Source: Actinophytocola glycyrrhizae (GTDB taxonomy: Bacteria > Actinomycetota > Actinomycetes > Mycobacteriales > Pseudonocardiaceae). From it: DNA of 64,000 bases. Every line of letters starts with the position of its first letter. The stretch's first letter is position 1. The position numbers and the translations under genes were made by a program. Shown here piece by piece: positions 32,718 to 42,198 of the stretch. Location: contig NZ_JBHSIS010000027.1 of the NCBI RefSeq assembly GCF_042653545.1, forward strand, positions 62,001-126,000, in the 5' to 3' direction. The notes under the pieces were generated by a model, which did no database searches, was not told where the DNA came from, and saw only the letters and a program-made list of their open reading frames with translations.

Positions 32718-33998
32718 GTGACGAACGACGATCTCACCGTGAGTGACCGATACGGTCTGACGGCGACAACTGCGGAAGTAGCTGACGGCCGTACGCTCCG
32801 GCGGAAGCTGCCGCTGCTGACGGAGGCGCAGCGCAGCTCGATGCGTCCGGAGTTGCTGGATGTGATTGAGTACCGCAAGTCGGGGCTGAGTGTGAACTGG
32901 ATCGTCGGTTGCCCGCTGGACTGTGGTTACTGTGTGCGGCACTTGTTCGACAACTTCGGGATGAAGGTCCCGCGGGCGCTGGTCAGTGACGCTGAGGCGT
33001 TTGAGCGGCTGGTCGGGCACCGTTATTTCCGTCCGCATGTGACGCCGGTGCAGTTGCTGAACAGGGCGACTGATCCGATGCTTCCGGTGGTGAAGCCGCA
33101 CACGTTCGACATGCTGAGACGGCTCGATGAGCGCGGTCTGACCAACCACGTGCTGGTGATCACGCGGTGGCGGGTCGAGCCGGAGGACTGCGCGGTGCTG
33201 AACTCGTTCGCCAACATCAAGGTCACGCTGCTGGTCACCCACTCGGGCATTACCGACTCCCGGGTCGAGCCGGTCGATTCGACTATCGCGGCCACCTCGC
33301 TGAAGACGGCGTTCGAGCGCGCGGAGCAGTATCGGGTGGTGTTGTATTGGCGCCCGATCGTGCCGGGCCTGAATGACAGCGACGAGCACCTGGACCAGGC
33401 GTACCAGCTCAGCCGGCACGCGCACGCCACCGTGTTCACAGGGCTGTTCTTCAAGGACCAGATCCGTGACTACTACCAGGCCCACGGCCTGCCCGAGCCG
33501 TATGACCAGGGTGCTCGCCGCAAGGTGTTCCCGGAGCGGCTTGAGCAGCGCATCCTGGCCGGGGCGCGTGCCCGCAACGCGGGGTCGCCGCTGTTCCGCA
33601 AGACCTCCTGTGCGGTGACCTACGCCCACGGTGTCGCTGACTACAACGGCCACTACGGCATCCGCGAGCTGTGCGATATCTGCCCGGAAGCCCAGCTCCA
33701 GCGATGCGCCGAGGCGTGGCAGCGCCCCGATCGCGGGGAGGCCACCGCGCTGGCGGATAGTCAGGGTGGCAGGCTGGTCGAGGTCAACGACCGGGCCGTG
33801 GTGGTCGAGGGTTTGGACGAGCCGCCGCGCTACTTCATGCAGCACGGGCTGGGCTACCAGGTCCACGACGTCAGCAAGCCTCACCACCAGCGTCAACACG
33901 GCCGCGCCGACATTGGCTGGCCCGCCGCCGACACGATGGTGAAGGCGACAACTGCCGATGCCGCCGCTGTCGATACGACTGTCCGGGAGACGGCATGA
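32718..33998 (+). CDS. Radical SAM protein
   Basis: A 426-residue protein with the [4Fe-4S] motif C-x3-C-x2-C at residues 65-72 (GCPLDCGYCVRHLF), cutting S-adenosylmethionine to make a radical. The part after the cluster (TPVQLLNRATDPMLP, HVLVITRWRV) resembles the SPL/Rv2578c-like radical SAM group. A second Cys set near the end (ELCDICPEAQLQRC) may bind another cluster. I took the GTG at 32718; a GTG at 32740 is also possible. First gene of an operon with an exonuclease and a P-loop protein, which suggests modification or repair of nucleic acid or nucleotides; the substrate is unknown. Confidence 0.8.
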   Translation: MTNDDLTVSDRYGLTATTAEVADGRTLRRKLPLLTEAQRSSMRPELLDVIEYRKSGLSVNWIVGCPLDCGYCVRHLFDNFGMKVPRALVSDAEAFERLVGHRYFRPHVTPVQLLNRATDPMLPVVKPHTFDMLRRLDERGLTNHVLVITRWRVEPEDCAVLNSFANIKVTLLVTHSGITDSRVEPVDSTIAATSLKTAFERAEQYRVVLYWRPIVPGLNDSDEHLDQAYQLSRHAHATVFTGLFFKDQIRDYYQAHGLPEPYDQGARRKVFPERLEQRILAGARARNAGSPLFRKTSCAVTYAHGVADYNGHYGIRELCDICPEAQLQRCAEAWQRPDRGEATALADSQGGRLVEVNDRAVVVEGLDEPPRYFMQHGLGYQVHDVSKPHHQRQHGRADIGWPAADTMVKATTADAAAVDTTVRETA

Positions 33999-34630
33999 CC
34001 ACGCCGGTTCCGGCTGCTCTGGCCGAGCGCGAGCTGATCGTTGTGGACGTCGAGGGCAACGGGCAGACCCCACCGGAGATCATCGAGTTCGCCGGCCTGC
34101 TCATCGACGGCAGCAATGGTGCCGATGGCGCTGTCCGCATCGAGGACATGCGCTCCTGGCTCATCCGGCCACAGAAGCCGATCGCGTCGATGGTCACCCG
34201 CAGGGTGCACGGGATCAGCAACGCCGACGTCGATGGGTGCCCGCCGTGGTCGCAGGTCGCTCTGGAGATCGCCGAACTGCTCGGCAGCCGGATTCTGGTC
34301 GCGCACGGCGCGCACGTCGAGTACCGGGTTCTGGGTGCGCATCTGCCGGCTTGGCGTCCGCCGTTGGTCCTGGACACCCTGCGCCTGGCCAAACACGTTT
34401 GGTCCGACGCGGCGAGCTACAGCCTGGACAAGCTCGTCGAGCACGCTCGCCTCGATCTGACCGCGGTCACGGGGCAGCGGCCGCACCGCGCCGGTTACGA
34501 CACGTGGTGCGCTTGGCAACTGCTGGTGACGCTGATCAACGACGGTGCCCTGGATTGGCCAGGGCTGGTCAAGGTCGCCACCCTGCCCGGCTCGACTGCG
34601 TCCACAGAGCCGGAGGGAGGCTTGTGGTGA
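33995..34630 (+). CDS. DEDDh-type 3'-5' exonuclease
   Basis: A 211-residue DnaQ-like exonuclease acting on DNA or RNA 3' ends. Motif Exo I is VVDVEGNG with Asp18 and Glu20. HGISNADV and LVAHGAHVEYRVL correspond to Exo II, but the usual Asp is replaced by Glu. The final motif HRAGYDTWCAW supplies His and Asp. The altered Exo II residue could lower or change activity. Its ATG overlaps the radical SAM stop by 4 bases, and its end overlaps the P-loop gene. Confidence 0.8.
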   Translation: MTTPVPAALAERELIVVDVEGNGQTPPEIIEFAGLLIDGSNGADGAVRIEDMRSWLIRPQKPIASMVTRRVHGISNADVDGCPPWSQVALEIAELLGSRILVAHGAHVEYRVLGAHLPAWRPPLVLDTLRLAKHVWSDAASYSLDKLVEHARLDLTAVTGQRPHRAGYDTWCAWQLLVTLINDGALDWPGLVKVATLPGSTASTEPEGGLW

Positions 34631-35253
34631 CCGCACACGGTGACCTGGTCGCGGACCGGGTGGACAGGCCGGTGACGGTCGGTGTCACCGGAACCCACTC
34701 CACCGGCAAGAGCACCTTCCTGGCGCGGCTGGCCCACGAGCTTCGGCTGCGGCACGTCGAGGTCTCCACCGTCGCCGACCTGGGTGAGGAGGCCAAGAAG
34801 ATGGGCATTCCGATCCTGTTCAACCACACCTGGGCCTCCACCCTGTGGATCATCACCCGGGGCATCAGCAGCGAACTCGAAGCCTGGCTCCACGCCGATG
34901 TGGTCCTGGTCGACCGGCCGGTCCCCGACGCACTGGGCTACTACCACGCCGCCCTCGAACACCGTGGCCACCGGGCTGACGCCGACGAACTGGCCCATCT
35001 CAACAGTCTCGTCCGCGGCCACAGCCGACGCTACGACCTCATCTTCCGCACCACGCTGGACCCGACGATCCCGTTGGGCGACAACAAAGCCCGGGACGAC
35101 AACGCCACGTTCCGCAGACTCGCCGACCAGCACATCGCCCGCGTGCTCGACGACCTCGACGTGCCGCACGAATTACTTCCTGCGGACGGCCACGACCACG
35201 CACTGGATCACGCGATCAACCTCGTGCTGGAGCACGTGAAGAACGCGATCTAA
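34624..35253 (+). CDS. P-loop NTPase, kinase-like
   Basis: A 209-residue ATP-binding protein with a Walker A at residues 23-31 (GTHSTGKSTF) and a DVVLVDRPVPDALGYY segment like the acceptor side of nucleotide or NadR-type kinases (AAA_28-like). GGAGGGAGG lies just before the two adjacent GTG codons at 34624 and 34627. It is coupled to the exonuclease gene. In the context of a radical SAM enzyme and an exonuclease it may phosphorylate a nucleoside released by the others; this is inference. Confidence 0.7.
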   Translation: MVTAHGDLVADRVDRPVTVGVTGTHSTGKSTFLARLAHELRLRHVEVSTVADLGEEAKKMGIPILFNHTWASTLWIITRGISSELEAWLHADVVLVDRPVPDALGYYHAALEHRGHRADADELAHLNSLVRGHSRRYDLIFRTTLDPTIPLGDNKARDDNATFRRLADQHIARVLDDLDVPHELLPADGHDHALDHAINLVLEHVKNAI

Positions 35254-35352
35254 GAGCAACCGCACAGCCGCTCACCCTCCACTGTCGACCGGACCGGTCG
35301 ACGGCGCGGCCGAACGCGCCCCAAGACCCTTTATCCGTTCGGGAGAACTCAC

Positions 35353-35865
35353 ATGGCTACCACCGCACGACCGTCCGAACCAGTGACACACAACGCGTTC
35401 CAGCAGCGCCCTCGGCCCAGCGAACGCCCACCCGCCACCGAAGGCGCGCCGGAAACCGTTCCACCGCTGGAAGACATCAGCGGCGAGCAACGCGCCACCC
35501 TGGCCCAATCCGTGCAGGCCTTGGTGCACGCCGGGTTCGGGTTCAATTCCACATTCGTGGAGGGTGTCGTTTCGATGCAGCGTGCCTGGCAAGGGCCAGG
35601 GGACGACGTCGTCATAGTGGACGCGATCACCCTCGACATCCACGGTGGGGCACTCGCAGTACGAGAAGGACCCACGGGTCGTCCAGTGTGGGGGCCTGAG
35701 CGGGGAGGGTGGTCAGCGGTAGTGACCGCGACCCTCGCCCAGCCAGCTCCGCAGGGATACGCACGGGTCGCGGCCCGGGAGCGGCCGCCAGACGCCGAAG
35801 ATCCTGTGAGTGGCCACGATCCGAACCTGGTCCACTCGCTCGGCTCCGCCACGGAGACCGACTGA
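35353..35865 (+). CDS. Hypothetical protein
   Basis: A 170-residue protein of unknown family with a disordered Pro/Thr-rich N-terminus and a folded centre (VIVDAITLDIHGGALAVR). It sits 100 bases after the P-loop gene in the same direction. Its stop overlaps the start of the small membrane gene, TGATG. An inhibitor or accessory of the upstream operon is possible, but nothing in the sequence shows it. Confidence 0.55.
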   Translation: MATTARPSEPVTHNAFQQRPRPSERPPATEGAPETVPPLEDISGEQRATLAQSVQALVHAGFGFNSTFVEGVVSMQRAWQGPGDDVVIVDAITLDIHGGALAVREGPTGRPVWGPERGGWSAVVTATLAQPAPQGYARVAARERPPDAEDPVSGHDPNLVHSLGSATETD

Positions 35866-35976
35866 TGGCGGGTTCCGATGTGCAGTGGTGGCTCCTGGCC
35901 CCCCTGGCTTGGACTGGTCGGCGTGGTTGCGTTGCTGTGCGGGCTGGTCTGGCTGGCAGGCCGACGCCTGCCATAG
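35865..35976 (+). pseudogene. Small membrane protein, probably frameshifted
   Basis: The ATG at 35865 overlaps the preceding stop. The first 16 codons give MAGSDVQWWLLAPLAW; after one extra base the next frame gives LVGVVALLCGLVWLAGRRLP and a stop at 35976. Joined, these make a neat 36-residue single-helix membrane protein. A one-base insertion near 35912 (TGG-A-CTG) has probably broken it, unless translation starts at the in-frame ATG at 35878, which gives a 32-residue version with the same helix. Confidence 0.45.
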
Positions 35977-36009
35977 ACCTGAACTTCGTATAGCTGAGAT
36001 GACAAGGTC

Positions 36010-36243
36010 ATGACCGACTTTCCGAAACGCGTTCCAGGCGCGAGCCTGAAGAAGCTCGCCGCGCCTCCAGATGACGGCTGGTTCGGTCAAGGCATCGAGT
36101 GGCCGGCCGAGGACCAAGACCTGATCAAGATCGAGAGGACCAGGAAGGTCATGGGCCAGTACCTCGACGACAGCGATCTGTCCAGTGGGGCCGAGACCAT
36201 GGCGATGCTCGATCGAGTCCTCGACCGGATCAAACACCTCTGA
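36010..36243 (+). CDS. Small hypothetical protein
   Basis: A 77-residue acidic-basic soluble protein (IKIERTRKVMGQYLDDSDL) preceded by AAGG seven bases before the ATG. Predicted helical C-terminus. Not recognised. It belongs to the run of small genes after the radical SAM operon. Confidence 0.5.
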   Translation: MTDFPKRVPGASLKKLAAPPDDGWFGQGIEWPAEDQDLIKIERTRKVMGQYLDDSDLSSGAETMAMLDRVLDRIKHL

Positions 36244-36466
36244 AGCTTCGGTGGACGTGCGCTGACCCCCGACCAGCCACGTCCACCGGACCCTCGCCTA
36301 GTCGGTCGGCTCCCGGCCCGGACCCTGCCTGGAGCCGACCGGCACGGCTTGTCGTTGATGAGTAGCACGAACGGGTACGGCACCGACGACGGCCGCAGGA
36401 TCACGATTAGGAGACCGAAATGTCGGAAGTTATTTCGCTTTGCTACGAGCACGTGGAGCGTTAGCT

Positions 36467-36709
36467 ATGACCTCCAAGCCAGGAGCGGCCGTGTGGCTCG
36501 ACATCCCCGAGGACTGCCGCGTATCCGGTGAGATCACTGCAGACTACGACGCGCACATCGTGTTCGGTGGCCTTCGAGACGGCGTGGAGATGCAAATCCA
36601 GCGCCCGGCCTTGGAACGCTTCGTCCAGGTCGCCACTGAGCTGCTGGCGCGACAAATCCCCGCCAACGTGAGCGAAGGCCGTCATAGGTTGCACGCCTCG
36701 AGTGGCTAA
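36467..36709 (+). CDS. Small hypothetical protein
   Basis: An 80-residue protein with an ATG preceded by GGAG at a good distance. Protein-like strands (VWLDIPEDCRVSGEI, then AHIVFGGLRDGVEM) suggest a small beta fold. A 14-codon frame from 36420 ends just before it and could be a leader. Not recognised. Confidence 0.5.
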   Translation: MTSKPGAAVWLDIPEDCRVSGEITADYDAHIVFGGLRDGVEMQIQRPALERFVQVATELLARQIPANVSEGRHRLHASSG

Positions 36710-36993
36710 AAATCGATCTCAAGAGTGCAACGCTGCCAAACCCGCCAGGCGCATGGACTACGCGTGATCGTCTGCGTGTGTACACGATGAATGCACGCTA
36801 CGGGGGAGGTCGCCCCCGAACGGGAAGGCCATCCGCAGCTGGCATGACGCTGTGTTCACCAGGCCCTGTTCCAGGTGGCTAATCAACCTCGTACACAGAC
36901 CGGCCCGCGTTCGAGAGCGGCGAGTGGCGCCGTACAGCACGCGACCTTGCTCAGGCTTCACCTGATCCTCCACAAGCAACCAAGCGAAAGACC

Positions 36994-39180
36994 GTGACTC
37001 CCGTCAACCACGTTGAAGCCTCTGCTGTCAGCCAGGAACAGCAGCTCACTGCCGTCCCCGTGAAGACGTCATCTGCGGATCGTTACTACCAAACCGATGC
37101 GGTGAACGCAGTTCACAAGGGCTACACAACTGTCGATCGTGGACAGCTGCATATGGCCTGCGGTACCGGGAAGACCCGTGTGTACATGCGGGTCGCCGTC
37201 CGCGAATGCGCGGGTGGGCTGGTGGTGGTGCTGGCGCCGTCGGTGTGGTTGCTCGGTCAGATCATCAAGGATTGGCGCGCAGACTTCGGGCTTGAGCATG
37301 TGGCGATGGCGGTCTGCCATGACTTGACCGTGGCGGACGACCCGGCGGGCTATGGCATTGCCGTTCCGGTCACTACCAGTCAGCGTGAGGTTGCCAAGTG
37401 GCTCACCGGTAACCGATCCGCGGCCGTCACTCGTCTTGTGGTGGCCACGCACAGGTCAGCGCGAGTCGTCGGGCAGGCGCTTTACCGCGCTGGGCTCGCC
37501 GCGGATCTGCTGATCGTCGATGAGGCTCATCATTCGGCAGGTCGGGCGGACAAGATGGTCGCCTTTGTCCATGACAACGTGTTGTTCCCTGCGGCTCGGC
37601 GTCTGTATGGGACGGCTACACCGGTTCAGCTCGCGGAGTCGGGCCGTCGTGCGGTGACGGTGCACATGGACGACGAGGCGTCGTTCGGTCCGGTCTTTTA
37701 CACCTACCCCCTTGCTCGGGCGATCGCGGACACCTACCTGGATGACTACCGTCTCGTGGTGGTCGGCGTGAGCGACGGCGAGGCCCGCCGTCTGTTGGAA
37801 CGTCGCCGTGCGACCCCTGCGGGGAAGGGCAGTCTGATCGATCTGCACACGGCGATGTGTCAGATCGTGTTGGCGAAGACCGCCGAGCGGTTCGATCTGC
37901 GCCGGGTGATTGTGTTCGATCGATCTGTTGATGATGCGATCCACTTTGCCGAGACCTTGCCCGCGACCGTGGAGATGATGGCCGAGGACCGTCCGGACCG
38001 GCCGTTGACGTCGTCGTTCGTCTATGGCGAGATGAAGATCCGGGAACGCAACCGTGAGCTGGACCTGCTGCGGGAGCCGCCCGGGGACGGCTGGGTGTCA
38101 CTGTCGAATATGCGCTGTTTGGGCGAGGGTATCGATGTGCCCGCCGTGGACGGGGTCATGTTCACCTATCCCAAGCAGTCGCCGGTGGAGATCGTGCAGG
38201 CAGTGGGCCGTGCGACGCGTCGGAACCCGTCTGGTAGTGGCATCTCCACGATCATTCTGCCGATCGCGGTGCCAGACGCCGCCGACCATGACGTCGATCA
38301 GGACAGCTTGACCGTTGGGCGGTACCGGGTGCTGTGGGATGTGCTGCGGGGGTTGCGTCAACACGACGCGATGCTCTCCCGTGAGATCGACCACCTGAGC
38401 ACCGGTGGCAGCGGCAACACCGGTGTCGCCCATCCACCCGGAGGCAAGATCGAGATCTACCTCCCCAAGGGGTGGAAGCCGATGGAGTTCCTCCAGCAGC
38501 TGGCTGTCCGGGTGGTCGCCACTACCCGGAGCGTGTGGTGGGACGGTATGGAGGCGCTGCGCCAGTTCCATGCCGAGCACGGGCACACCGACGTCGTCGC
38601 GGGCACCATCGTCAACGAGGTGGACCTGTCTCAGTGGTCGGCCACCGCCCGCGATACCTACCGCCGCGGGCGGATGCCCGAGGACCGCGACGCCGCGCTG
38701 CGTGCGGTCGGGTTCGATCCCGAGGGCGATGCGGTGAGTTGGACGAAAGGCTTCCACGCCTCATGTGCGTTCCGGGACCGGTACGGGCATCTGGAAGCAC
38801 CCGAGGGGTTGGTCATCGACGGCGTGCACGTCCAGGCTTGGCAGGAGCAGCAGCGTGATCTCCATGCCGAGGGTGTGTTGTCGAGTCTGCGGTGGCGGCG
38901 GCTGGAAGCGATCGGCATGCGCTGGACCAGCCGGCCCCGCACGACGCGGGAGTACCTGGATGCGGTGGCCGCCTATCACCAGCAGCACGGACACATCGAC
39001 ATCGACGCGGACGCGGTCTCCGATGACGGGTACCTCGGGCAGTGGCTCGTGGAACAGCGGCTCGCGTGGCGCAAAGGGGTCCTCGAGGACGAGGTCCGGC
39101 AGCGGTTGGACGAGATGGGCATGGACTGGAACCGGGCACCCAAACCGGTGCGGAGGTTCGCCGCACAGGAAGCCCAGTGA
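36994..39180 (+). CDS. SF2 DEAD/DEAH helicase with helicase-associated repeats
   Basis: A 728-residue helicase. Motif I is ACGTGKT near residue 55, motif II VDEAHHSAG near 176, motif III YGTATP, and motif VI QAVGRATRRNP near 402, so the ATPase is complete. After about 505 come at least three helicase-associated (HA) repeats of the W..G...L..F....GH..V type (for example ALRQFHAEHGHTDVV), which usually bind nucleic acid. Such helicases are common on actinobacterial linear replicons and mobile islands. The GTG start has only a weak binding site. The stop overlaps the next gene by 4 bases. Confidence 0.85.
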   Translation: MTPVNHVEASAVSQEQQLTAVPVKTSSADRYYQTDAVNAVHKGYTTVDRGQLHMACGTGKTRVYMRVAVRECAGGLVVVLAPSVWLLGQIIKDWRADFGLEHVAMAVCHDLTVADDPAGYGIAVPVTTSQREVAKWLTGNRSAAVTRLVVATHRSARVVGQALYRAGLAADLLIVDEAHHSAGRADKMVAFVHDNVLFPAARRLYGTATPVQLAESGRRAVTVHMDDEASFGPVFYTYPLARAIADTYLDDYRLVVVGVSDGEARRLLERRRATPAGKGSLIDLHTAMCQIVLAKTAERFDLRRVIVFDRSVDDAIHFAETLPATVEMMAEDRPDRPLTSSFVYGEMKIRERNRELDLLREPPGDGWVSLSNMRCLGEGIDVPAVDGVMFTYPKQSPVEIVQAVGRATRRNPSGSGISTIILPIAVPDAADHDVDQDSLTVGRYRVLWDVLRGLRQHDAMLSREIDHLSTGGSGNTGVAHPPGGKIEIYLPKGWKPMEFLQQLAVRVVATTRSVWWDGMEALRQFHAEHGHTDVVAGTIVNEVDLSQWSATARDTYRRGRMPEDRDAALRAVGFDPEGDAVSWTKGFHASCAFRDRYGHLEAPEGLVIDGVHVQAWQEQQRDLHAEGVLSSLRWRRLEAIGMRWTSRPRTTREYLDAVAAYHQQHGHIDIDADAVSDDGYLGQWLVEQRLAWRKGVLEDEVRQRLDEMGMDWNRAPKPVRRFAAQEAQ

Positions 39181-42083
39181 CTGTTGTGAATGCTGTGGCA
39201 CGCACACCTGCCGCCGACCTCCGCCGCGCACAGCACGAGTCCGCAGTCGAGGCAGTGGCCACCGGCCTGATCCACGTGGACCGTGGTCAACTGCGGCTGC
39301 CTCGTTGCATCAGCGAGATCACCGTGGCCATCGATGTGGTCGGCCGTCTACTGCGCAGCGGCCTGATCGTGGTGCTGACCGGCAACCAGGACCTCGTTGA
39401 TCACGTCGTCGCTGGGTGGAACCGGACGCACCCCGATGCGGCCTACCTGGTGACCGGCCGCCGATCGGGCAACCTTCCTCGCTCGGTGCTGTACGCCTCC
39501 AGTCCGGATGTCATCGCCGCGTGGGCAGCTGCGGACACGGCGGGGCTACGGGTGCTCGTGAGCCAGCACCGACATGCCGACCTTGTCGGGGAAGGCTTGT
39601 TGAAGGCCGGCGGGTGGGCCGACCTGGTGATTGTTCACGACGCACAGCACACCGCAGGACCTGCCAAGCGTCGCGCGGCCGTACACGACGACAGGATGCT
39701 GCCTGCAGCTGCCCGCCTCTACACCACAGCCAGTCCCCGCGTCTTTCGCAGAGCTGAGGTCCCGTCCACCGACCCGGACGGGGTCGCGCTGAGCATGGAC
39801 GAAGAAGCGGTGTTCGGATCGGTCCTGCACGAGTACTCAGCCGAGCAGGCGCTGACCGACGGCGTCGCGGCCGCCTTCCGCCTTCGGATCACCCGCTCAG
39901 CAGGGGAACCGGTTAGCGGTCGAGTCTTCTGCGTCCACCGGTCTCGGCGCACCATCAAGGTCAGCCTCGCCGCGGCGATGACCGCCGCGGCAGCGACCGG
40001 TGAGGCACTGATGCCTGGCGGCAGCGCACTGGCTGGTGACGAGCTGTCGTGCCGCAGCGACTGCACCGACGGGGTCACGGTCACGGTCGCCCTCCCTGTG
40101 GTGTCCGATCCGGACAGTGCCATCACGATCACGATCGCATCCGGGTGGGTGTCCGCGGTGATTGAGGACGACTGGGTGGATGCCCTGCGGACGCACGCTG
40201 GTGTGGGGCACGTCCTGCGTGCCCTGCGCGAATGGGACCCCGCGTTCGGCCATGCGCTTGACGCGGCCCGCTCCCACGGGGCCGACCACCATAAAGTGCT
40301 GTTGCACTGGATCGACATCGAGCCGCCCACACCCGGCTCAGGCGTCGAGGATGTGCTGGCCGCCCTGGCGGCGGCCGGAGCCGACGACTGGTGGGTCGGG
40401 TACGGCCACCTCGCCGCCCACCACGCCCGAACCGGCACCGCGATCGTCCCGATCAAACACGAAGTCGATGGCTATCCGCTGGGGTCGTGGCTCGTGACCA
40501 CCCGCACCACGTACGCGCACGAGGGGCTGCCTCTGGCCCGATACAACGCGTTCCGCGCGTTGGGGGCAACGACTGGCACTCAGCATGACCTTGAGCGGCA
40601 ACGCCGGTGGGAGCGGCACATCGCCACCGCCACCGCGTTCCACGCACGGTACGGCCATCTCGATGTCGACCTGCCCAGCACCGAAGCCCCGAAGGAGTTT
40701 CGAGCCTGGGTGTCGAACGTCCGCCGTGGCCACTGGCCGGTGACCGATGCTGAGCGCGCCAGGCTTGATGCACTGGGAATGCTGTGGGACTCACCGCTGC
40801 TGCTCCGCCGCAAGGCCGTCGCGGCCGCCTTCGCCGACTACGGTGCTCGCCACGGCAACCTGCACATCCCCGACGGCTGCGTGGTGCAAGTCCGCGGCGA
40901 GCACACCCGGCTGGCGCCCTGGGTGAACGTGTTCCGGGACGAACACCGCCTGGACACGCTCGACCCGGACGTGCGACGCGTCCTGCAGGAGGCGGGTTTC
41001 GTCTTCGACCCAGACGAGGCATGGTGGCAGGACCTGATCACCACAGCCCGTCGGCATCACGAACTCCACGGCGATCTCGATGTCGCCCCTGGCACCGTGC
41101 ACACGGCGGCAGGGGAGTGCCTGTGCACGATCCTGCGAACCTGCCGGGTTCGCCTGTGGGGACGGTCGTTCGCCCCTGACCGGGCGGCCAGCCTTACCGC
41201 GCTGGATCCCTTGTGGGGCACCATACGCACCCAGTCGACTCGACCAGAACCCCGGCTGACGCACCCCACCGGCAAGCCCGTGAGCGCGCAACCAGTGCCC
41301 CGACCACAACAGGTGTCCACAGGAAATGCGACGGTGCGGACCGGTCTGCCGGCCGGACGTGACACCGGGCCGCGGTTCACCGACTGGGATGTGGTGTTCG
41401 CGGTCGTCAAGCAGTTCCATGGCCAGCACGGCCACCTCGACGTCCCCGACGATCTGCGCGCAGTGCCGCCGGGGGGCGGTCCAGGCACGCTAGTTCGCCC
41501 CTGGCTGAACAACCAACGGCCTCGCCTAGAAGCGGGCCGGACTACCAATGAACAGAAGAACAGGCTGGACTCGGTCGGGTTCATCTGGAATGCCGAAGAG
41601 GCGGAATGGATGGCGAAGTACCGGCTTGCTAGCCGGTTTCACCAGGAGCACGGCCACCTCGCCGTCACCAAACCGCACACCCGTAAGAACCACGAATGGA
41701 CACCGTTGCTCACCTGGCTGCGCGCCCAGGTCAGGCTGCGGGCCGCGCGGCGCCTCACCGACACGCGCGTCGAATTGCTCAACCGCCTCGGTATGCCGTG
41801 GGTTGAGCGCCCCGGCCGCGAACACCACTGGGACCACCTGCTACAGCAGGTCGACACCTACCGCCGCACCCACGGACACACCCACATGTACGCACACCTG
41901 GCCCGGATCACAGACGACGTGGAGCGTGCGGAACTGAAGAAGGTCGCAGCCTGGCTCAACGATCAACTCGTCTATGCCCGACGCGGAACACTCCGGAAAG
42001 ATCGACGAGCAAAATTGACCGCCATCGGGATCGATGTCCCCGAACCATACCTCGCCCACGCTCAAGTAGACGAACAGAAATGA
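39177..42083 (+). CDS. Degenerate helicase paralogue with multiple HA repeats
   Basis: A 968-residue protein from the GTG at 39177. The N-terminal 200 residues clearly follow the upstream helicase (HVDRGQLRLPRCISEITVAI against its GQLHMACGTGKTRVYM), but motif I is gone and motif II reads IVHDAQHTAG instead of DEAH. Motif VI is not found. From about 390 on there are about seven HA repeats, each with a GH or GN plus hydrophobic pattern (for example FHGQHGHLDVPD). It therefore cannot hydrolyse ATP by the usual route and may be a nucleic-acid-binding partner of the intact helicase. The long undisturbed frame argues against decay. Confidence 0.75.
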   Translation: MTVVNAVARTPAADLRRAQHESAVEAVATGLIHVDRGQLRLPRCISEITVAIDVVGRLLRSGLIVVLTGNQDLVDHVVAGWNRTHPDAAYLVTGRRSGNLPRSVLYASSPDVIAAWAAADTAGLRVLVSQHRHADLVGEGLLKAGGWADLVIVHDAQHTAGPAKRRAAVHDDRMLPAAARLYTTASPRVFRRAEVPSTDPDGVALSMDEEAVFGSVLHEYSAEQALTDGVAAAFRLRITRSAGEPVSGRVFCVHRSRRTIKVSLAAAMTAAAATGEALMPGGSALAGDELSCRSDCTDGVTVTVALPVVSDPDSAITITIASGWVSAVIEDDWVDALRTHAGVGHVLRALREWDPAFGHALDAARSHGADHHKVLLHWIDIEPPTPGSGVEDVLAALAAAGADDWWVGYGHLAAHHARTGTAIVPIKHEVDGYPLGSWLVTTRTTYAHEGLPLARYNAFRALGATTGTQHDLERQRRWERHIATATAFHARYGHLDVDLPSTEAPKEFRAWVSNVRRGHWPVTDAERARLDALGMLWDSPLLLRRKAVAAAFADYGARHGNLHIPDGCVVQVRGEHTRLAPWVNVFRDEHRLDTLDPDVRRVLQEAGFVFDPDEAWWQDLITTARRHHELHGDLDVAPGTVHTAAGECLCTILRTCRVRLWGRSFAPDRAASLTALDPLWGTIRTQSTRPEPRLTHPTGKPVSAQPVPRPQQVSTGNATVRTGLPAGRDTGPRFTDWDVVFAVVKQFHGQHGHLDVPDDLRAVPPGGGPGTLVRPWLNNQRPRLEAGRTTNEQKNRLDSVGFIWNAEEAEWMAKYRLASRFHQEHGHLAVTKPHTRKNHEWTPLLTWLRAQVRLRAARRLTDTRVELLNRLGMPWVERPGREHHWDHLLQQVDTYRRTHGHTHMYAHLARITDDVERAELKKVAAWLNDQLVYARRGTLRKDRRAKLTAIGIDVPEPYLAHAQVDEQK

Positions 42084-42198
42084 CGAGCTGGCTGCCTGTT
42101 CACGCACAGAGGCATACACGAAGGGGCTCTACCTGTGCCCACATCGCACACCGCGTCCGCTCCGACAAGCCGGACCGACCTCTCCTACGGACCCGAGC

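Noticed and set aside
32706..34073. A 455-codon minus-strand frame opposite the radical SAM gene
   Set aside because: The plus strand carries the CxxxCxxC motif and coupled genes; the minus frame is a shadow.
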